From positions 4,423,501 to 4,487,500 of the forward strand of contig JANFOG010000002.1 in assembly GCA_024336345.1 (NCBI GenBank): a stretch of DNA of 64,000 bases, given 5' to 3'. Shown piece by piece: positions 36,679-49,126 of the stretch (positions are counted from its first letter, which is position 1; each line of letters opens with the position of its first letter). A program made the position numbers and the translations under genes. The DNA is from Mariannaea sp. PMI_226 (lineage: Eukaryota > Ascomycota > Sordariomycetes > Hypocreales > Nectriaceae). The notes under the pieces are model-generated. The model saw only the letters and a list, made by a program, of their open reading frames with translations. It did not search any database and was not told where the DNA came from.

Positions 36679-37813
36679 GATGACTCGAATGGTACTTCAA
36701 TTATTCTGATGTGAGAAGACACCCAGGTGCGAGGCAAGGGATATCGCCTTGAATGTCCAATTATTTGGTGGTAGGAGAACGACCAGGAAGTGATGCATCA
36801 AAAAGCTGAAGTTGAACCTCAAATTTCGACAGCCAATCAGCATCGAGTATATGCGTCACGGCCGCTTATGTAATTAAAGCTACCTTATCCCTTTCGGTGC
36901 GAAGGCAACATGGCTGTATCGGTCTCCATTTCATCCTTGAGGCTTATGATAACCCAAAAAATACGTATCAACGCGGATAATACATATCCCCGCATAGCTG
37001 ATTGTGGTCATGCAAAGTAATTGTGAAGATTGTGAGTGCTTTCATTGCAGGCTACTCCTCATGTAAACTTCGGTGTTTTTGTTGAGTTTTCATCTAATTG
37101 GCTACTATCCCAGTGCAGTACGCAAATATTGCCTTAGCACACCGAAAGGATATAGGAAACCATAGAGTGATAACATATGACCAATGGGTATGAAATACCT
37201 CTGTCATTGGGAGGGATCTCATCCAAGGGCTATTCGATCATATGAGGGTTTAATATACTTCATTTTTATTTGCCCCAATCCTTCTATTTCTCTTCAGAAT
37301 ACCAGGTTGAATCACAGTTTGAAATAACTCTCTAACCCATCTATTGTCCCCGAACATGACAATCTAGTGTGGGCACGTGCCGACCTTCGACCTCTGTGGA
37401 TTCTCCCAGACCAAAGCGGTGGTTTAAGAGGAGCTTCAATGGTCTTAGTGGGGCTTTGGTGCCCAGGGCGCTGACACTGTACCACTCCTCAGGCAGGTAT
37501 ATTTTCCTGTGGTGAATTCCATTGGTCCTTCACTGGATGGCTCCAGAGTTTTATCCAGCAACAAAAGTGACACCGTCGCTGATCAGGTTTTTTTCCTATC
37601 CCCTCCCCCACCTCTTCATTAACTGGGGCTCGATTTTTCATCGTTCCCTTTTGCCTCGTCGAAAATCTTCTCAGAATTCATCTCTGATCCATTAACTCAT
37701 TAGCAGTTACGAGTCGTCGGTCGTAGAAGGCACGAATTCATCCAACTACTTCCAGCCTCGACAGCCCGTCCGGTGAAACATTTTTATTGCAACCCCATTC
37801 CAAATCTCTCAAC
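36679..37813. promoter_or_regulatory. Shared divergent promoter of MRPS17 and EMG1
   Basis: 1.1 kb between start codons with no supported gene. It is AT-rich in its middle (36940-37300), with CT-rich sequence close to EMG1 (37590-37690). Confidence 0.5.
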
Positions 37814-38727
37814 ATGTCTTCCTCCCCTGAGGGCCGTACCGGCGTAAAACGACCCAGTATGAAACCTCTGGAATTGCTCGCTGTGCCAAAAACCAAGGTC
37901 AATCACTAACACAATAGCCACGGCCCTAGGAACCCAATCTCTTCCCCCCCCGGCGCTCCCTCAGCTAGTTGCTGAGCAAAACCAACCAATTCCTCCCACG
38001 GACAAGGATTCCCAACGCCTCATCGTCGTCCTTTCCAACGCCAGCCTCGAAACGTACAAGTCTTCTCATGGCGGTCCCAGCCGTCATGCGTCTCACCGTG
38101 AGGATAAGTACTCGCTGCTGAACAGTGATGAGCATATCGGAGTCATGCGCAAAATGAACAGGGATATCAGTGATGCCCGCCCCGACATCACTCACCAGGT
38201 TTCAACTCTGGCCTCTTGAGTTAGCATTCAACATGCTAACAGTTCCTTAGTGTTTACTGACCTTGCTGGACTCTCCCATCAACAAGGCTGGCAAGCTCCA
38301 GATCTATATCCATACTGCCAAGGGCGTTCTCATTGAGGTCTCACCCTCGGTCCGTATTCCTCGAACTTTCAAGCGTTTCGCTGGTCTGATGGTTCAACTT
38401 CTGCATCGCTTGTCTATCCGATCCACCAACTCCAACGAGAAGCTATTGCGGGTGATTCAAAACCCAATTACGGACCATTTACCCCCAAACTGCCGCAAAG
38501 TAACACTCAGCTTCGACTCTCCCCTTGTGCGCGTCCGTGAATGGGTTGAGTCAGTCGACACCAAGGAAAGCATTTGTGTTTTTGTTGGTGCCATGGCAAA
38601 GGGTGAGGACAATTTTGCCGATGAACTAGTGGACGAGAAGATCTCGATTAGTAACTACTCACTGTCCGCAAGTGTGGCTTGCAGCAAGTTTTGTCATGCT
38701 GCTGAAGATGTCTGGAATATCCAGTAA
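37814..38727 (+). CDS. EMG1: Emg1/Nep1, 18S rRNA pseudouridine N1-methyltransferase
   Basis: Three exons (37814-37856, 37918-38198, 38251-38727) give 266 residues. This SPOUT methyltransferase modifies the hypermodified pseudouridine in the 18S P-site loop and is needed for small-subunit assembly. Signature stretches are [58 protein letters not shown] and the C-terminal [20 protein letters not shown], which holds the SAM-binding trefoil knot. Residues 1-55 are a poorly conserved Pro/Gln-rich leader. The first donor (GTATGA) falls after 43 nt; the second (GTTTCA) is weak but gives ITHQ|CLLTLLD, the family sequence. Identification is very strong. Confidence 0.95.
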
Positions 38728-40258
38728 GACACTCTGGGCCCATCAACTGCTGGAGACGTGTAAGTGAGGCAGACAACAAAGGTGCCAAATGCCGGGTCGC
38801 CTGGCGGCCATACAACATTGCTGCGGGGCAGAGGCAGAGACTTGAGAACCTGAGTTCGCGTTGTCGCTTGTTTTTTCCAATTAAACCGTGCGGCGTTCAA
38901 CAAATGGGCCCAAGACGGGTTCAATGTCGTTTAGATGTGCCAATTTCAACCTGGCCTATGTTTTCTTTTCTTCAAAGTGTTTGCGAGGCTTTTGTTCTTT
39001 TGACATTGGCACGTTCGTTCAAGCCCAGTATCTTGTCTTGATCTCCGATTCTGGACTGGCGGTGCAAACGCAACTCAAAAGCAGGTATTGAAACGACTGA
39101 CACAGGTCTTTACTCAGTGAAGGAAGCAGAAGCAGAGACAATACAAGGCTTGGCAAGGGTGGCTTGTGATTAAAATGAGGCGGACAATCGAGACGAAAGG
39201 TGTCAAAAACGTGTTGCATGCAAAGAACGCAACTCCATACTGCATGCAATGCAGTCCTATCAGGATACAGTTATGTGACTGTATAGTACGCGTAGTCGAG
39301 AGAGATAATGCAATTCAATACAGATGTTATTAACTGAGAGAGGCTTAATGAAGGTCTGGACTTCCTCGTCATTTTGTCTTCGCCCACGTTGGTTCCATTC
39401 CTCAACCGCAAACGGCTTGTGCGTGACTTCCGGCTCAACTCTCAGAGAGAAGGAGGCAGCCATGAGGTCAATTTTCCCAGCATCACCCTCCTGGCAATTC
39501 TGATTTGGATTACGAATGAAGATATTCGCATACAGGGACTTGTGTAGTCCATCCTTTGGGGCTTTAGGGTAGGCATCCGAGCCCAAGATGAGCAGTTTGG
39601 CCCGCGTGAGATCGCGTGTTCATGTGGTCTAGCGTGACAGGTTTACCTCTTCCTAGGTGCTTCGTCTTCCTGTTGGCACCCAGCATACAGTGGCGAAAGG
39701 GAGAAGATTATTGCAAGGTAGCCCTCATGAGTTTTTTTCACTTCCCAGCAGCGAGCATCATTTACACAGCTGAAGGATATCCGGAATATTGTCCAGTATG
39801 ATCTGTTCTGTGGTATCAGCCATCGCCAGCCAGTTTTACATAATTCTGGACTAGCTAATATCACTGGAGAAGTATACAATATGGGAAGAATATAGTTAGA
39901 CCATATGAGCGCGATGGTTAACGTGATGGGATGTATGGTGAGGGCGAGAAAGTGATCAATAAGAACAGTTACATGTGGTTAGCCTAATAACCTAAGTTGT
40001 CTCGCCTCCGAGGGCCAAGCCCTGCATCCTATTGTCCTGATATGGCGAGACGCAGATCGGACCTGGCCAAATGACTTGAGGGGGGCGAGCAGGCTTTAGG
40101 ATGAGAAGTGCTTTGAAGGCTAATGCAGTACATAAGTAACTCCTTCGGGAACATGTGAAATTCATAAAGATAGACACAGAGAATCGGCGATCAAAGACTA
40201 CATACATGCAAAATGCACAGGAGGAGAGTGTTTTTTTTTCATTTTATAAAAAAAGGTC

Positions 40259-40293
<35 letters not shown>

Positions 40294-43157
40294 AGGTGTT
40301 CATGTTCATCCAGGGCATCTACCGCGCAGACTTCCATATTCCGCCATCTAAAAGCCCAAGCGTGGCTGGGGGTTCAGGCGGGAGGTAACTTACATATGAA
40401 TGGAGTATATGGAGCCATGGGGATACTCGGGTTATGTCCAACAAGCCCGACGTGGCATGCGTCGATTGCCCTACATGACGACCTGTAACCATGAATAATC
40501 TGGCAGCAGAGGAACCCACGGTCCCACATGATTGATGCATGCATCCTTAGGCACCAATGAAGGCTAGCTACGATAGATAGGACTTTGATTAGAACTAGGA
40601 GCTTCGGGTAAAGTTCACATCTTCATCATAATGCGCAGTTTCAGTTGGAGGGGATGAGATACGCGCATCGATGGACCCTGCCGTAGATAATTATCCTGTA
40701 TCGCTTTGCAAGGGCGATACATATATGTCGATGCACTGGATCTGCGCAGCTGTATGACGTAGATTATATAATACAGTGAGACGCAGGGGGTTGCCTCAGT
40801 TTTTGATGTGGAAGGGGGTGCCGTCAGATGCTACCATGAGTTGAGGATAGGAGCTTTGGATAGAGCCAAGGAGATGGATGGAAGTGGCCCTCTCCATGGC
40901 CAGCAGGCTCAAAGCATGACTACCTAACGCAGCTCGCTTGGGCTGATGGTGATTACCATATCAAATTTCGGCCCCAGTCCAGATGGTTGTCGACTCGAGT
41001 ACCATAATCAAGGACCTATCATGCACACACCTAAGGTACCGTACCTACATACCTAACCTTCGCATACAGAGCCTTCAAAATTTGATCTGGCTAGGCTACT
41101 CAGTATGGCATGTATGATAGATTCGGCATGACTTCGTATTTAGGTATTCTGTACATCATATCTTGTCGCGGCCTGGGTACCTCTACACTGACCCTTATGT
41201 GCGGGGACGGGACGCATTGCCGTGCGGTGTCTGTGTCTGCATTCCGATGATGGGGATACAGATCCTCGAACGTTGAGGAGGGAAGGATGCGAGAGGAGAC
41301 ACAACTCCATTATTGGCTGAGCTCCCTTCGCCTAGCACTCTGGTGGCCCTATCAGCCCACGCCATTGTCTGCCCTTCGCCTCCCTTGCGTGGCACTTGGC
41401 ATTGTGAAGCCGTTGCATAACTACTGCACAACCTTATCCCCTCAACCCCAATCATTATTTTAATACAGGCACATGCAACGCAGTCGTGCTGCGGTTGCAC
41501 TGTGCTAATTGTGTTAGAACTGGGTTTGTTCTCCTTCCGGTACACACACTATGTTTTATCTCGACTGACCATGCCCCTCTTGAAGTCCAATCGTGTAGGT
41601 ACCTGATGCTGCTGTCGTCCGTCAAAGCACACTCAAGGAACCAATTGAGCACGAGAGGAGCAGTATCGGCCGAGAAGACAACTTATTGGATAAGATGACC
41701 AGGCCCATATGAGACGGAAACAACGACGATGGTGGTGAAACCAAAAGGGGGTGGGCGATTCTTAGCCTTCGAGACCATTAACTGCATGGTGCCTCACACT
41801 TGCCGCACTCTGTAGTAGCTATTTGTTGTTTTGATTCATCCTGAGAATACGTCGTTTGTAAACGCATTCATTCACTGGCACTGGCCTGACAGACATGTGT
41901 AGGTATTTAGGCGGTAAGAAGTGGAGGCATTGGTATCAGCGACTCTGCCCCAACTGTCTCCTCTTCTCCCTTCTTACTTCGTTCAGTCAATCGCGTCTCC
42001 TGGCGCTGCTTTTATGCGGAGCAATTACTTTGTACAGTCATCCTCAATCCCGAGAGTCGGTCAGTCGGACAGCCAAACACATCACACGCCGCCTTGCATC
42101 TCCACACTTGCTTGTGGATAGAATGTGGTGTGGGCTTCCTCACAGTCACACTACAGATTACTCCATACACCTCAACCGATCAGCCCCGAACTATTTGTCC
42201 CTCACCTCTCGCTCGCCTGCGCAATCTCACATTATTCCAATGCAGTCCGGCACTCAAACAGCATAGGATTCTAGTATTGATATTGATAAGAAACGAGTGT
42301 TGCAAACTACAAACAAACGCGGAATAGAGCAGCACAAGCAACTGTACGAATCTGTCACTGGACAAACCACCATCACCACCACCCCTCCCCGCACAGCGGC
42401 CTGCTCCACCACCAACCAACTCGACCCGCCCTCTGTCGTCAAACCAAACGACGCCAACTGCCAGACTTCACTGCTTCAGTCCCAAAATTCAGCCCGACTT
42501 GGCGGCCCAGATCGTGGGAGGGTATTTGGACGACGGGTCTTCCCAAAAAAGCAAACAAACAGCTGATTCCATAAGACGAGGTGGCCTGCACTGAACTTTT
42601 CAATTTCGATATTGCAGCTACGGCTTCTCTAGTCATACTCAACCGCCAAAGGAAGCAAAACTAAAAACAAACTACAACGACCTTTGCATTCACGTCTGAG
42701 TCTCTTTCCCCCCCTTCATTTCCTCGATCATCCCCAAACAATATCTTTTTGTTCTGTTTCTTCTTCCCCGTTTTGAAGCACTCTTGCTCCTCTCTGTTCT
42801 TGACCGCCTTTCTCTCATACACACACACACACCCACGCTCTTTCGTCCTCTGCTCATCCAACTTGAGCCCGATTTTCTCGCTCCCACGCCACTTCACATC
42901 TCGCTTCTAGCCTCAAAGTTTTTTCTTTCTCTTTATACCTCTCCTTTCTCTTCACCGTCTTCTCGCTCCTTTGGGCATATCTGACCTGCCTTGTCGACGT
43001 GTCCATACCCTGGTCAGTCATATAAAATCACGCCTTGTTTGCACTTTCGTCCCTTCAAGGCTTTCTCTTTAGGGCCCAACAAACAAGCTTGAGCATCCAA
43101 GCGGGGGCATCAACCTTGGCTCCCGTTTTGGAGGCTACACAACCCATATAAATCGTC
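38728..43157. other. Gene-poor stretch, 4.4 kb
   Basis: The longest gap in the window. Open frames are all short and domain-free. It contains a GA dinucleotide run (40263-40291), TAGGTACC-like motifs (41033-41058), a CA run (42818-42834) and a long pyrimidine-rich tract (42670-43030) that probably is promoter and leader of the next gene. No transposon ends, long inverted repeats or tRNA were seen. Confidence 0.5.
40263..40291. repeat. GA dinucleotide microsatellite
   Basis: An uninterrupted run of about 14 GA units in the gene-poor stretch. Confidence 0.9.
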
Positions 43158-45215
43158 ATGGGTTTGCCTTACCTTGAGGTTTCGCACCTCGCATCTTCGA
43201 CCTCATTCTACTCAAGTATTCTTCAGCCTCTTGGTCTTTGCTATCTCGGCACCGACCGTGATCATTCATCCTCAGTTGGCACCGTCACGTACGGGTTCCC
43301 GGCCCATGGTCGTGTTGAAGCATCACCTATCTTGCAGATCCGCGAAGCTTCCCAACCCTTCGAACCACCAAAGAGCTCCTTTATCGTGTTTGCGGCCTCA
43401 TCTCCACCCGCCGTTGGAGATTTTCACGACTGTGCACTAGCAGCCAATCCTTGGTTGCGTGTCCCACCCGACGACGGCTTCGTTGCAGCTGATCCAAGGC
43501 TTCGCCTAGGTGTTGAGGGTGGTCCAACTCCTGGCCGTGCCACTGTTCGGGACCTCGACAGCAATACAATTCAAGTCGTCGCTGCTCCTCCAAATGCGCA
43601 GAAAGACGTAGGCCAAGTCCTTAATTGGAACTTCGACATTAACTCTCGCTCTAAACACGTCATCACTCGCTCCCAGTCTCATCCACTTCCCTCACCTACC
43701 TCATCATCAGCGTCCTCTCACGCCCATTCCCAGATTGCTTTTCATTCTCAGCCTCGTTCACAGGCGTCAAATCGTTCTGCACACCCCGGTTTCGGCTCCA
43801 CTGCGCCTTTAGCTATGCCTCAGCGAGCCCCAAGCCAGTTTGCTGAGGAACCGGAGCCATTTTCTGAACCGTCCGTTTCGCCACGCCAAAGTTCAAGCAA
43901 TAACGGGTTAAGCACCACAACTGTCGTCGGCGCCCTTCTTGGTGTTGCAGCTGGCGCGGCCGCTGGAGCGGCTTTGACTTATACATTTGCAAATAATGAA
44001 CGAGACCGTAGGCCCCGCCATGAAGTTGATCCTCCCTCCCTACCACGTCGGTCCACCTTCCCACAGAAAGCCCCTTCAAGCCATCACCAGAAACCCCGGC
44101 ACGAGGATCATGGACCGGTCTACACTGGTTACCCTCCAAAGGCTCTACCCTATCGGTCCGCTGGAGCCTACGAACAGCATACTCTCCCGCCGCCTCTGTC
44201 GTACCCGGAAGAAATGCCGTTCCAGCAGACCACGTATCCTGACAATTACCCCCCGCGGGCGCTGACATACCCAGAGGAGTTCACTCCAAAAAAGCTATCC
44301 TACCCGGATGACTATATTCCAAGAAAGATGCCATACGATGATGAAGATGAGGACAGCGATGAAGCCCCTCCCCGCCGTCGGTCTGGTCCATCTTTGCACC
44401 TTTTGTCCGAAGATAATCTCCATAATAGCTCCAGAAGCACGGCTGCTAAGAGCACAACGCGAAGCATAGCAAAAAGCACTGCTAAAAGCACATCAGGCAG
44501 GACCACTACAGCGAAGAGTACAACAAGAAGTACTGCTAGAAGTACCACGAAGAGTGTTGCAAGGAGCATCGCTAAGAGTCGTGGGCCCGACGAAATTGAG
44601 GAAATCCGTAGTCGTCATTCCTCTCGGCACAGTCGAGCATCGGGGCGAAGTCGGAGTGAAGCACCTGCCCCTCGAGTGGAAACTGCGGAAACCGTGATTG
44701 AGCATCGTAGCCATGTTGGGTCGCGTCACAGCGTTGCAGCTAGGTCGACACACTCGCCTCCTCAGCCTCAACGGCGCCACCACGACCCGGAGCGCGATTC
44801 TTACTATTCTGCTCGATCACGTCGGTCCTCAACAGCTCGTCATCCACCACCCCCGGAGGTCGAAACAGAGATCATGGAGGCGCCAGAGGTACCCGAAGTA
44901 CCAGAGGTTCCAACTTATGACGACTATGAAGACTATCACCATGTTCCACGAGGCCCGGAATTGATGATCAGACGACGGGACGGCAGTAAAGTTAGCGCGA
45001 GAAGATTGTCGAATGGGATTGAACCGCCAATCCATATGAGCCATGTCGGTCGGGCACCTAGCCATGTGTCGGCAAGACATGTGGCACTGCCGATGAGCGG
45101 TGTGGGCAGTAGCCAGGCCGATTGGGACGACGACGACATCATCAGTCTTGCGCCCAGCGACAGTATCAGTTGTGTGGGGAGCAAGACCAGCCGACGCAGC
45201 CGTAGAGTGAAATAA
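43158..45215 (+). CDS. VOC-fold protein with glycine-zipper and repetitive tail
   Basis: Intronless, 685 residues; I do not recognise a named family for the whole protein. Residues 1-145 resemble the vicinal-oxygen-chelate (glyoxalase/bleomycin-resistance) fold: LEVSHLASSTSFYSSILQPL opens like a betaalpha unit and RDLDSNTIQVV closes like the DPDGNxIE strand. Several usual metal ligands are not obvious. A Ser/Pro linker follows. At about 250-275 a Gly/Ala segment (VVGALLGVAAGAAAGAALTY) looks like a glycine zipper or membrane insertion helix. Residues 330-400 contain YPEE/YPDDY-type repeats with Pro. About 425-475 is a run of (A/R)KSTxRS repeats, then Ser/Arg/His-rich sequence, and the tail is basic (SRRSRRVK). 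The long clean frame and good start context support a real gene. Function unknown. Confidence 0.8.
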   Translation: MGLPYLEVSHLASSTSFYSSILQPLGLCYLGTDRDHSSSVGTVTYGFPAHGRVEASPILQIREASQPFEPPKSSFIVFAASSPPAVGDFHDCALAANPWLRVPPDDGFVAADPRLRLGVEGGPTPGRATVRDLDSNTIQVVAAPPNAQKDVGQVLNWNFDINSRSKHVITRSQSHPLPSPTSSSASSHAHSQIAFHSQPRSQASNRSAHPGFGSTAPLAMPQRAPSQFAEEPEPFSEPSVSPRQSSSNNGLSTTTVVGALLGVAAGAAAGAALTYTFANNERDRRPRHEVDPPSLPRRSTFPQKAPSSHHQKPRHEDHGPVYTGYPPKALPYRSAGAYEQHTLPPPLSYPEEMPFQQTTYPDNYPPRALTYPEEFTPKKLSYPDDYIPRKMPYDDEDEDSDEAPPRRRSGPSLHLLSEDNLHNSSRSTAAKSTTRSIAKSTAKSTSGRTTTAKSTTRSTARSTTKSVARSIAKSRGPDEIEEIRSRHSSRHSRASGRSRSEAPAPRVETAETVIEHRSHVGSRHSVAARSTHSPPQPQRRHHDPERDSYYSARSRRSSTARHPPPPEVETEIMEAPEVPEVPEVPTYDDYEDYHHVPRGPELMIRRRDGSKVSARRLSNGIEPPIHMSHVGRAPSHVSARHVALPMSGVGSSQADWDDDDIISLAPSDSISCVGSKTSRRSRRVK

Positions 45216-46855
45216 TTGACAACGCTTGAATGTCAGTTCGGGCTGAACCCATGGAGCGTTCTGTCCCATGCAGACAGGTGATTTCAAGGGCAACAATGGT
45301 GTGCGAGCAAGACTGTTGGCGTATATTGGTCTATCTACACCTGCAGGACTTATCTATCTACTTGGGTTTGACGAATATGGAGGATAGAATGCTTTTTGTT
45401 ACTTTATAGGCGCCTGGGGTGCGATCATGGGATATGTATGTGCACCATGTTGTTCCCAACCAGGACTAGGCAGGTGGGTTTGTTTGGATCTCAATTTGTG
45501 TCTTTTTTTTTTTCCTTTTCTTTTCTTTTTTCCTTTCGGACGGCCGAGAAAACCATGATTTATACGGAATATCACGATGGTGAACATACATCAACAACCA
45601 CCAGATCACAATACAGCAACAAATGATGAGGCAAGATTTAGAAACAGATAAGAGCTAGAAAATAAAAATAATTTTTTTTTAAAATAAATATATATATGTA
45701 TAGGATTTGCCAAAAAAAAAAAAAAAGAGAGAGAGAGAGAAAGGGGGGAAGAAAAAGAAAAGCAGCAGCAGAGTGGCAAAAGAAGAATGATTAGCAGAGC
45801 TCACAAAACAGATATGTAAGATGCGGCTTCTGAATAGGAACGAGACGCTGCCACTATTAGATGTGTGAGCGCGTCGTGTAGGAGTCGTCTCCTCGATGAA
45901 GATGAACGTAATATTCAGGCAAAAAGTGTTAGTAACTGGTACTACAGTATGCGATGTCCTATGATTTGCTCAGAGTTAGGTACATGTCGTAGTACTGAGG
46001 TACCTATGTGCACGAGGGATGGTGGGGCTTGCCCATTTCACCATCCAACTCCGGCTGGCCTTAGTCATGGGGATTCTACTAACTTAGTTACTGGGTAGGC
46101 AAGGGCGAGGAGTCCGTTTCCCACCCACAGTTTGTATTGATTCCTAGTCCCCCAAATTGGGTACCTACTATTTACCTACAGTATCCTACTTTGAGAGACT
46201 GGCTTCTACAAACACTCAAAGGAATAGCTTAACTCAACGCTCCAATTTTATCCCTTCTCCCCATTCATCTCTCTTGTTCTCCTATTTCCTTGAGATTAAA
46301 GAGGGCAATCTGACTTCCAAAACTGACAGGAGGTCCGACAGTGAAGTGACTCGAGCACTTTGCCATAAACTGACACACAAAACCTAAAAAAAAAAAAAAC
46401 ACTAAACCAAAGTAGGTTATGATACCTCCAAGAAGTCGTCGCCGCTCTGCTCTCCACCTTCGTGGGGAGAAAGGGGGGAGAGCAGGGGAGAGCACTTACA
46501 CGCTCCGATCCTCGGCCATTTATTCAATGACTAGTAACGTAAGTTGAACTCTCCATGCCGAACCTCTTATTTGTGTTTCGCCCTTCCAACTACCTTAGGT
46601 AAGTGGTTGACGAAACTAGGTACCTACTATACATACATACCACCCTACCTGCTGCCCTACTGCCCTACTGCCCTACTACTCTTCTGCCTTGCTGCCCTGC
46701 CCTGCCCGTGGATTACCTGCCCCTCAAATCGCGAGAGATCCAACCTTCCCTCTTCGCGCTCTCCTCCATTGCGCCATCACAACCGGGAGCCGTTCATTCC
46801 AAAGTTGAGACTGTGATATTCTAGCTACAGCAGATATACTCAAGAGAATATCAAC
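45216..46855. other. Intergenic stretch, 1.6 kb
   Basis: No supported gene. It has long A/T-rich simple sequence (45505-45535, 45660-45750, including a GA run), an A run (46387-46399) and TAGGTAC-like motifs (45977-46003, 46158-46182, 46596-46640). CT-rich leader sequence precedes the next gene. Confidence 0.5.
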
Positions 46856-48806
46856 ATGCCAGGCTTTGAACTTGGCGAGTCCATCCCCCCTGACACAGCT
46901 CATGTGAGTCAACAGTTTTGATACATTCACAGTGAGCAGCCGCCTTGTATTGTCCTAACACTTTTCTCCCTAGGCTGTCAGTGTCTCTTTGCCCACATGG
47001 AAAGCCAATGTTGGATACGAAGAGGGAGAGGATTGGGTTGTTGGCCGTATGACTACGGGCTACCCTCGGTGAGCGCCTTTCAATGCCGCTGGTTTTCTCT
47101 TCTTCAATTTTTTTTTTACAAGCCCAGCTTGATTAACACATATCAGATTCTTCATTCATAGGAGCATCCAAGCCTTTGCAAATGATGTCGTCTCTCGTCA
47201 TGGCCGGCCAGGCCAGAAGTCTATGCTCTTCCCAACCTCAAAAGTCGCCAACAGATGTCTTGATTTTATTGTACAGCGCACCAGCCCTGAACTGTCGCGA
47301 CAGATCGGCATCATCAATTTTGCCCTGGACAACTTCAAGGACATTTCTGCGCTCTTGAGGAAGTTGGCTCCCACTATCTCGGCCGTTGTCTTTCCTGAGG
47401 AGCTTTTCTCCGTTGCTAAGCAGTACTGGCAGCACACTGGTGATGGCACTTCGAGTCGCCGTGCCGAGTTTTGCCATAGCCTATTCGCAGATGGCCTGCT
47501 AGCTCCCACCTCAACACGGCAGCCTACCCCTGACACCGCTGAACGGCCATCTCGGGGCCCGAGACGTTACCATCGGCCGGGTTCCGTTAATGACGGTATC
47601 CCTCCCACCATCCCTCACCCGTCCTCTCCCAAGGAGCCCCAAGAGTCATTGGAGAGCTCTCAGTTTTTAGAGGAACGATTTGGCAGGAACCTGAATCTTT
47701 CCATGGTTGAACGCGCAAAATCAGCAATTAGGAGACGTATTGCTGGGGCTCTTAACCACGAAGTTGATTTGAACGATGGTCCTTTGCCTTCCATGACATG
47801 TAACAGCCGTGGAATCAAAAACTTGGAAGAAGAAGATGTCTATCTTTATCCATGTGGCATGAATGCGATTTTCAATGCGCACAGGGCCCTTTTGACGACG
47901 CGGGAGCCCCTGAAAAGCATTAACTTTGGCTTTCCATATGTTGATACACTCAAGATCTTACAGAAGTTCGGCCCTGGTTGCCTCTTCTACGGACATGCGT
48001 CAGACAAGGACTTGGATGACCTTGAGGCCAAGCTCAAAAGTGGCGAACGCTTTCTCGCTTTGTTCTGCGAATTTCCCGGCAACCCTCTTTTGACATGCCC
48101 AGACCTCATGCGCATCCGAAAGCTTGCTGACGAGTTCGACTTCGCCATTGTTGTTGACGAAACCATTGGTACCTTCGCCAATATTAATGTCCTTCAAGTC
48201 GCTGACATCGTCGTCAGCAGCCTCACCAAGATTTTCTCTGGCGACTCAAATGTCATGGGAGGTAGTGCCATTCTCAACCCAGAGAGCAGATACTACAAGG
48301 CCTTGAAGTCAACCCTGCAGACGGAATACGAAGATACATACTGGCACGAAGACATTATTTTCATGGAGAGAAACAGTCGAGATTTTGACTCTCGCGTTGA
48401 ACGTATTAACACCAACGCCGAGGCTATTTGCGACGTCCTACGAGCACATCCTCTTGTCAAAGACGTTTACTATCCGAAGTATAACCCTACTAAGCCCAAC
48501 TACGATGCCTGTCGTCTACCTAATGGAGGATACGGAGGCTTGCTGTCTATTGTTTTTGACAGGGCAGAGCAGGCCCAGGTATTTTATGATACCATGGACA
48601 TCGCCAAGGGACCAAGCTTAGGAACTAACTTCACACTCTGCTCCCCTTACGTCGTTCTAGCCCACTACACCGAGCTGCCATGGGCCGCCTCATTTGGTGT
48701 GGACCCTGACCTTGTCCGTGTCAGTGTTGGCCTTGAAGAGACCACCGAACTGCAGGATACATTCCGTAAAGCCTTGAAAGCCGCCGAGGAGGTATTCGCT
48801 TCTTAG
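46856..48806 (+). CDS. STR2: Cystathionine gamma-synthase (PLP-dependent)
   Basis: Three exons (46856-46903, 46974-47068, 47147-48806) give 600 residues. The enzyme makes cystathionine from cysteine and an O-acyl-homoserine in the forward trans-sulfuration branch toward methionine. It has the long fungal form: an extra N-terminal part ([38 protein letters not shown]) precedes a Cys/Met-metabolism PLP domain. PLP contacts are seen in [17 protein letters not shown] and [20 protein letters not shown]; the Schiff-base lysine is Lys409 in [17 protein letters not shown] Ser/Pro-rich insertion (about 150-200) is likely a surface loop. Intron 2 splits Arg (CG|A) before FFIHRS. Yeast has three related proteins, so the exact paralog role is inferred. 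Confidence 0.88.
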
Positions 48807-49126
48807 AGGAGACATGATAAACTCCAAAAAAAAAAAATCTCCAGAGACTTCTTCATTGCGCGTCGTTTCTCGAACCCTCCGCATTCCATCCACAATCATT
48901 TTCTCCAATAATTATCGTTGTCTACAGCCGGTGTTATCATCCTCCATTGAGGCCACTGCATGTGTCCTTTTTGCACTGTTGAATATATCAGATAGAGCAA
49001 CTAAATGAAGAATCACAACATCATGTGACTTACGCAGTAGCTGAATATCCATTTTCTAGGATAAGATTCCACTCTTCGCTTGAGCTCGTAAAATCCGTGT
49101 TTATTCTTTATTTGTATTCGTGGGCC
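48807..49126. other. Convergent spacer
   Basis: 320 bp between the stop codons of cystathionine gamma-synthase and the SPX-RING gene. One A run (48827-48837); nothing else seen. Confidence 0.6.
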
